From positions 1-64,000 of the forward strand of contig JAAOOA010000157.1 of NCBI GenBank assembly GCA_012861695.1: a DNA stretch of 64,000 nucleotides, in the 5' to 3' direction. Shown piece after piece: positions 59,941 to 64,000 of the stretch; position 1 is the first letter of the stretch; each line of letters starts with the position of its first letter. The position numbers and the translations under genes were made by a program. The notes below the pieces were generated by a model. The model was not told the origin of the DNA. It did not search any database and saw only the letters and a list, made by a program, of their open reading frames with translations. Source of the DNA: Trematomus loennbergii (Eukaryota; Chordata; Actinopteri; Perciformes; Nototheniidae).

Positions 59941-59998
59941 ATAGAGAGTGATAGAGAGTGATATAGAGTGATATCGAGGGATAGAGAGGGATAGAGCA
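59941..59998. repeat. GATAGAGAGT minisatellite, right part
   Basis: Continuation of 58645-58764. Confidence 0.85.
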
Positions 59999-60267
59999 GA
60001 GGAGGAGATGAGAGTGAAAGAGGAGCAATCAGAGGGATGATAAAGTGAGAGACGAGGAGGAGAGGAAAGCTGGGCACTGAGGCTTCACTAATTGCCACTC
60101 AGAAGAAGGGGGGGTGGGGGGTCTGTTATTTGAATCTCTGTTCCCGCCTCCCCCCTGCCACTGTCTGGACCAGAGCAGAACAAGCTGTTCTTCTTAAGGG
60201 AGGAAGAGGAGAAGTGTGCGGTGTCATCAGGTCAGGAGGACCGCTCCAAGAACGGGCTGCGAGGAGT

Positions 60268-60408
<141 letters not shown>

Positions 60409-60409
60409 T

Positions 60410-60834
60410 TGTCGATGTATTGCAACAAAAAGCAGACCCCCCCCCCATACCTCCCAAACAACCCTAATGAATTTCATTAAGCCATCTCTTCTACTTTTTA
60501 TGTGAATGATTATTTTTTGCTTCCATCTTCCATCTAGTACCTCGTTAAGGACAAGAAATAAAAGAAAAAAGATAAAATCCTGAGTAGAACAGAGGAAAAT
60601 CTGAGACTTCATCACAGTGCTCGATTAGAACTGTGTAATGACATCAAGTAATGAGTCTGGCGCACAGTCTGCTTGATTTGTTACCATGGCAAATAAATCA
60701 TTTGATTGAATATTTCAGTTGGAGTCGTGTTGGTGAGAACAATTTCCTCAGCCTCATCTACTGTTCACATGTTGAGCCAGAATCTGTTAAACATGTGGAA
60801 TGATTGTGTCTGACAAATAACCTGTATTTTCCAG
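60410..60834. other. No feature recognised
   Basis: No frames or termini. Confidence 0.35.
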
Positions 60835-60839
60835 GTTTT

Positions 60840-61235
60840 TGTCACGGTCTATTTGTTTTTCAGATTTATTTTGAAATGTTTTACCTCTTCCTGTCTAGTT
60901 TTACTTCCTGTCTTTAGTTACCCTTGTGTGTTTAGTCCTGTCTTCCCCTGAGTTCCTTGTTGGTTCGTTGGCGGCTCCATAGTCGTTCACTCGGTTTGAT
61001 CCCCAGTCTTGCCCTCAGTTTCCCCTCGGCTGCCCTCCCTGCTCTCCTAAATCTTCCCGGTTTGTTTCCAAGTTTTTTTTTGCCACTTTTCTTTTGTTTC
61101 ACCTTGCCTGCCCAGTTTTTTCACTTTATTTAGGAACAGCTTTGAATTGAATAAAGATCGCTTTTGGTTATACTCCCATACCTGCCTCCCCTGTTTTGTA
61201 CTGCTTTTGGGTCCGCACTCTTGCCATCCCTGACA
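60840..61235 (+). mobile_element. Solo LTR, 5-bp TSD GTTTT
   Basis: It begins TGTCACGGTC and ends CATCCCTGACA, with GTTTT at 60835-60839 and 61236-61240. A polyadenylation signal AATAAA lies at about 61150, followed by a pyrimidine-rich stretch. It is probably a gypsy-type solo LTR, unrelated in sequence to the pair at 1.8 and 15.3 kb. Confidence 0.75.
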
Positions 61236-61342
61236 GTTTTAGCTGGACAGATTACAGATGCCTCAGGTTGGTGTCATGTCGTCCTGGAACTTTCCAATCA
61301 ACTAATTTTCAAAGATTGAGCATCCATAATAACCATGAAGAT

Positions 61343-62422
61343 ACTAGTACAAGAGTAAAATAATGAATGTTTTTGTGCTATATTTGCGATAAAAATATGT
61401 TTTACCATAAGTTCTAAATAAAACTGACACTGTTGGACTCAGTACTAGTTTGACTGCTACCAACAATAAAATGAACTACTTTTACTGTGTACTTTTTCAG
61501 TTATTCTCTGTCAAACTCCCCTCCTGAGAACAAATTCAAGCCACTTCTGCTATATTTGATGAGGGATAAAATTATTTTTAGCCATAAATTCTTAATAAAA
61601 TTGGTACTGTTGGACTCAGACTACAACCACAAATACAATGAAGTACCCCTCCTGAGTACAATCATTCATGTATTCTGCTATATTTGTTGAGGGATAAAAA
61701 GATTTGTTACCATAAGTTCTACATGAAATTGACACTGTTGGACTCAGTACTACTTGGACTACTACCACAAGTACAATCAAGTATTTTTACTCTGTACTTT
61801 TTGAGTAATACCTGGTTAAACTCCTGTCCTGAGTACAATAATTCATAGTTCATATACAATACAGGAATTATTGTACTCAGGACGGGAGTTTGACCGAGTA
61901 TTAATCAAAAAGTACACAGTAAAAGTAGTTGATTGTACTTGTGCTAGTAGTCCAAGTAGTACTTAGTACTGACTGAGTCCAACAGTATCAATTTCATGTA
62001 GAATATTTTGCAAAAAATTATTTTATTTATTTTATCATAACACATGAATTATTGTACTCAGAACGGGAGTTTGACAGAGTATTACTCAAAAAGTACACAG
62101 TAAAAGTACCTCATTGTATTTGTGGTAGTAGTCTAACAAGTACTGAGCCCAACAGTACCAATTTTATTAAGAACTTATGGCTAAAAATCATTTTATCTCT
62201 CATCAAATATAGCAGAAGTGGCATGATTTTGTTCTCAGGAGGGGACTTTGAGAGAGTATTACCCAAAAAGTACACGTTAAAAGTACTTCATTTTATTGTT
62301 GGTAGCAGTCAAACTAGGACTGAGTCAAACAGTGTCAGTTTTATTAAGAACTTATGGTACAAATTATTTGTATCGCAAATAAAGCAGAAAAAACATGCAT
62401 TATTTTACTCTAGTACTACTAG
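61343..62422. repeat. Large palindrome/fold-back element of about 1.08 kb
   Basis: The left arm (61343-61844) and right arm (61865-62422) are inverted copies around a loop of about 20 bp. Each arm itself holds about three degenerate units of roughly 170 bp containing GTACTGTTGGACTCAG-type, TGTACTTTTT and AAACTCCCCTCCTGAG-type words. The short frames within are not genes. It resembles fold-back MITEs described from fish (Angel type), a comparison from memory. Confidence 0.85.
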
Positions 62423-62484
62423 CGTCAGTGCCGCTTCTTGGTGATTACCGTAAAGGCCCAATTAATTGCGCACTCAAAAATTTG

Positions 62485-62590
62485 GGGTGAGTGTCTTGCC
62501 CAGGGACACAACGACATGCTGACTGCAGTGGGGTTTGAACCTGTGCTCCCCTGATCCGAATACCAATCCACTGCGCCACACGCCTCCCGC
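62485..62590 (-). repeat. Common fish repeat with tRNA B-box-like motif
   Basis: GTCTTGCCCAGGGACACAAC followed by GGGTTTGAACCTG. The latter resembles a polymerase III B box. No A box or tRNA fold was found. Confidence 0.35.
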
Positions 62591-62607
62591 AGATTTTAGT
62601 ATTCTGA

Positions 62608-62953
62608 CACAGAACGATTTTAGAAGCAATGTATTTCTATTGGTAGTATGTTTCGTGCCTGCACCAAATAATAACAAATTAGAAGGAAAATAAGATAACA
62701 TAAAATACAGATTCCAGTATTCTGAGGCTCTGAGCCATTTCTTTTCCTCACAGACGGCAAAAAAACTCCGACATTATACAATTTAAAATAAAAGGGATAG
62801 GGTTAGGCTTAGGGTAAGATATTGAGTAAGGAAATGTTTTTATGAACCACACAGCTTCTGGTCTTCCAAGACCAGACCGGACAAAAAGACGTGGTGCAGG
62901 CACGAAACATACTACCAATAGAAATACATTGCTTTTAAAATCGTTCTGTGTGA
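62608..62953. repeat. Inverted repeat with 60-bp arms
   Basis: ACACAGAACGATTTTAGAAG to GTGCCTGCACCA (62608-62668) is repeated inverted at 62891-62953 with about two differences. The loop is about 220 bp. Confidence 0.8.
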
Positions 62954-63355
62954 CACGAAAAAAATTCGAAAATCGCGTTGGTGAACAAGAATCAATAGAT
63001 TAAATTAATTTTGTGACTATAACACGAAATGCCGTGAGACTGGGTTGCCCAGGGACGTGCACAGACATTTGGAGGGGCTATATTATTATCAGTATGTCTG
63101 CACAGCAGTTACAATTGTCAAACTACATTGAAACAGAATTGTGAAAAAAATTTCTTTAATAGTTATAACATTACATATTTTAATGAGATAACAAACTAAA
63201 AATGTCCCTTGTTTTCATTTTAAAAATCAAGTCACTGAATGCAAGTAGTCGCCTTAGCTTATTTTGTTATGATGATGATGTGAATTACTGTTCAAATTAG
63301 TTAATGTAATAATCGTTTGGTTATTTTATGCATAGCCTAATGTTACATTTATGTG
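62954..63355. other. A/T-rich sequence with one hAT-like end
   Basis: CAGGGACGTGCACAGACATT at about 63051 looks like an hAT left terminus without a visible partner. Confidence 0.3.
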
Positions 63356-63360
63356 CTTAA

Positions 63361-63540
63361 AGGTCCCATGTCATGCTTTTCCGGTTATTACCCGTCCCCT
63401 TAGCTTTTTATGCATGTAAACGGTCTGCAGAGTCACAAACCCTCAAAGTACACCCTGTAGCGAGTAAAACAGAAAATACCTGTCTATGCTGCCCCAGAAA
63501 GCCTCGTTGGAGATTTTTCTTTTTCCATTATTTTCTTCTT
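63361..63540 (+). mobile_element. TTAA-target MITE, copy B, cut by an hAT
   Basis: TTAA (63357-63360) then AGGTCCCATGTCATGC. Related to 47400-47637 inverted. Its right part is missing where the hAT at 63552 starts. Confidence 0.6.
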
Positions 63541-63551
63541 ATAGTGTAGTA

Positions 63552-64000
63552 CAGGGGTACTCAAATACAAATCTTAAAGGTCCAAAAAAAATGTCAATAA
63601 GACAAATGTCCGTTTATTACGGTCATTCAAACGTTTAAACAATTGCAACAAGATTCTTAACACGAGGTTGCAAAAACAAAAATAATCTGTATGCAGCAGT
63701 TTTCATTGTTATTGTGTCTGTGCTTGATCCCTCAGAGTCGCAGTGTGAGCTGCACAGTTATGAATAAAGGCAGCTGCACCCTCTTTCATTCAGCATTCCC
63801 ATTATTGCTTTATAAATGTCTTGCCCCCTTGTGTGTCCACTGAGGTTCGTCAGGCCCACACATCTTCAACAAACTCCCCTTTGCCTCATCATAAAAACTC
63901 ACAAACACCAGCAACTGAGCATTGTCAGTGGTGTCAGTGGACTCATCCACAGCTAAGGAAATGCACTGTGCATTTTTTATTCCATCACAAAGCTGATTAA
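63552..64000 (-). pseudogene. hAT transposase 3' end and terminal repeat, running off the window
   Basis: CAGGGGTACTCAAATAC at 63552 is an hAT terminus. On the minus strand from 64000 the frame gives CDGIKNAQCISLAVDESTD then TAQLL-like DNAQLLVFVSFYDEAKG. This is the DEST-D block of the hAT RNase H-like domain. After a frameshift it gives DIYKAIMGMLNERG. The domain order is right, but the protein is frame-broken and N-terminal parts lie beyond the window. Confidence 0.7.

Noticed and set aside
62485..62590. tRNA gene or intact tRNA-derived SINE
   Set aside because: A B-box-like GGGTTTGAACC is present, but no A box, cloverleaf or SINE tail could be built.

Overview
The window is vertebrate nuclear DNA, almost certainly from a teleost fish. 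It has spliced exons with GT/AG borders, long CA/GT and AT microsatellites, and a dense mixture of L2-like LINEs and hAT, PIF/Harbinger, piggyBac-like and Kolobok-like DNA transposons plus solo LTRs. This mixture is typical of teleosts. I see no rRNA, tRNA gene, CRISPR array or bacterial-style operon. No species can be named from the sequence. Family names rest on recalled motifs and visible termini, not on searches.

Left part (0-19 kb). A decayed, intron-containing gypsy-type integrase gene (GIN/Ginger-like) runs on the minus strand from about 6350 down to about 590. It is broken by frameshifts, a microsatellite and inserted elements. One insert is a piggyBac-like element that itself carries a solo LTR; another is a Kolobok-like element. 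A second solo LTR of the same family lies at 15.3 kb. Several hAT elements with exact 8-bp target duplications lie between 4 and 8 kb. CpG-rich putative first exons are at 8.7 and 13.8 kb, and a large inverted repeat is centred near 17.97 kb.

Centre (18.4-33.2 kb). This is the most unusual region. A SET-domain gene (KMT5A-like subgroup) lies on the minus strand at 32.1-30.9 kb. Its fourth exon, 75 nt long and phase 0, has been amplified with its intron flanks into a tandem array of 15 units (19829-31058). In 14 of 15 units the exon is split by a MITE of about 380 bp flanked by a 5-bp target duplication. The unit next to the gene keeps the empty site. A conserved C-terminal exon lies beyond the far end of the array at 18.4-18.7 kb, so the array may sit inside one transcription unit. 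Many indels in units 9-14 fall where two MITE subtypes differ, which suggests a consensus-assembly artefact.

Right part (33-64 kb). This is nested transposons. One hAT (36847-40707) contains an internally deleted Harbinger and a solo LTR. Another hAT (48924-54147) contains a nearly complete Harbinger with a Myb-like gene and a DDE transposase. Two L2-type LINEs (44.6-46.07 kb and about 54.6-58.4 kb) are frameshifted. Also present are a solo LTR at 60.8 kb, a large palindrome of about 1.08 kb at 61.3-62.4 kb, and the end of an hAT element whose transposase runs off the right edge. Outside the SET gene no clearly functional host gene is visible.
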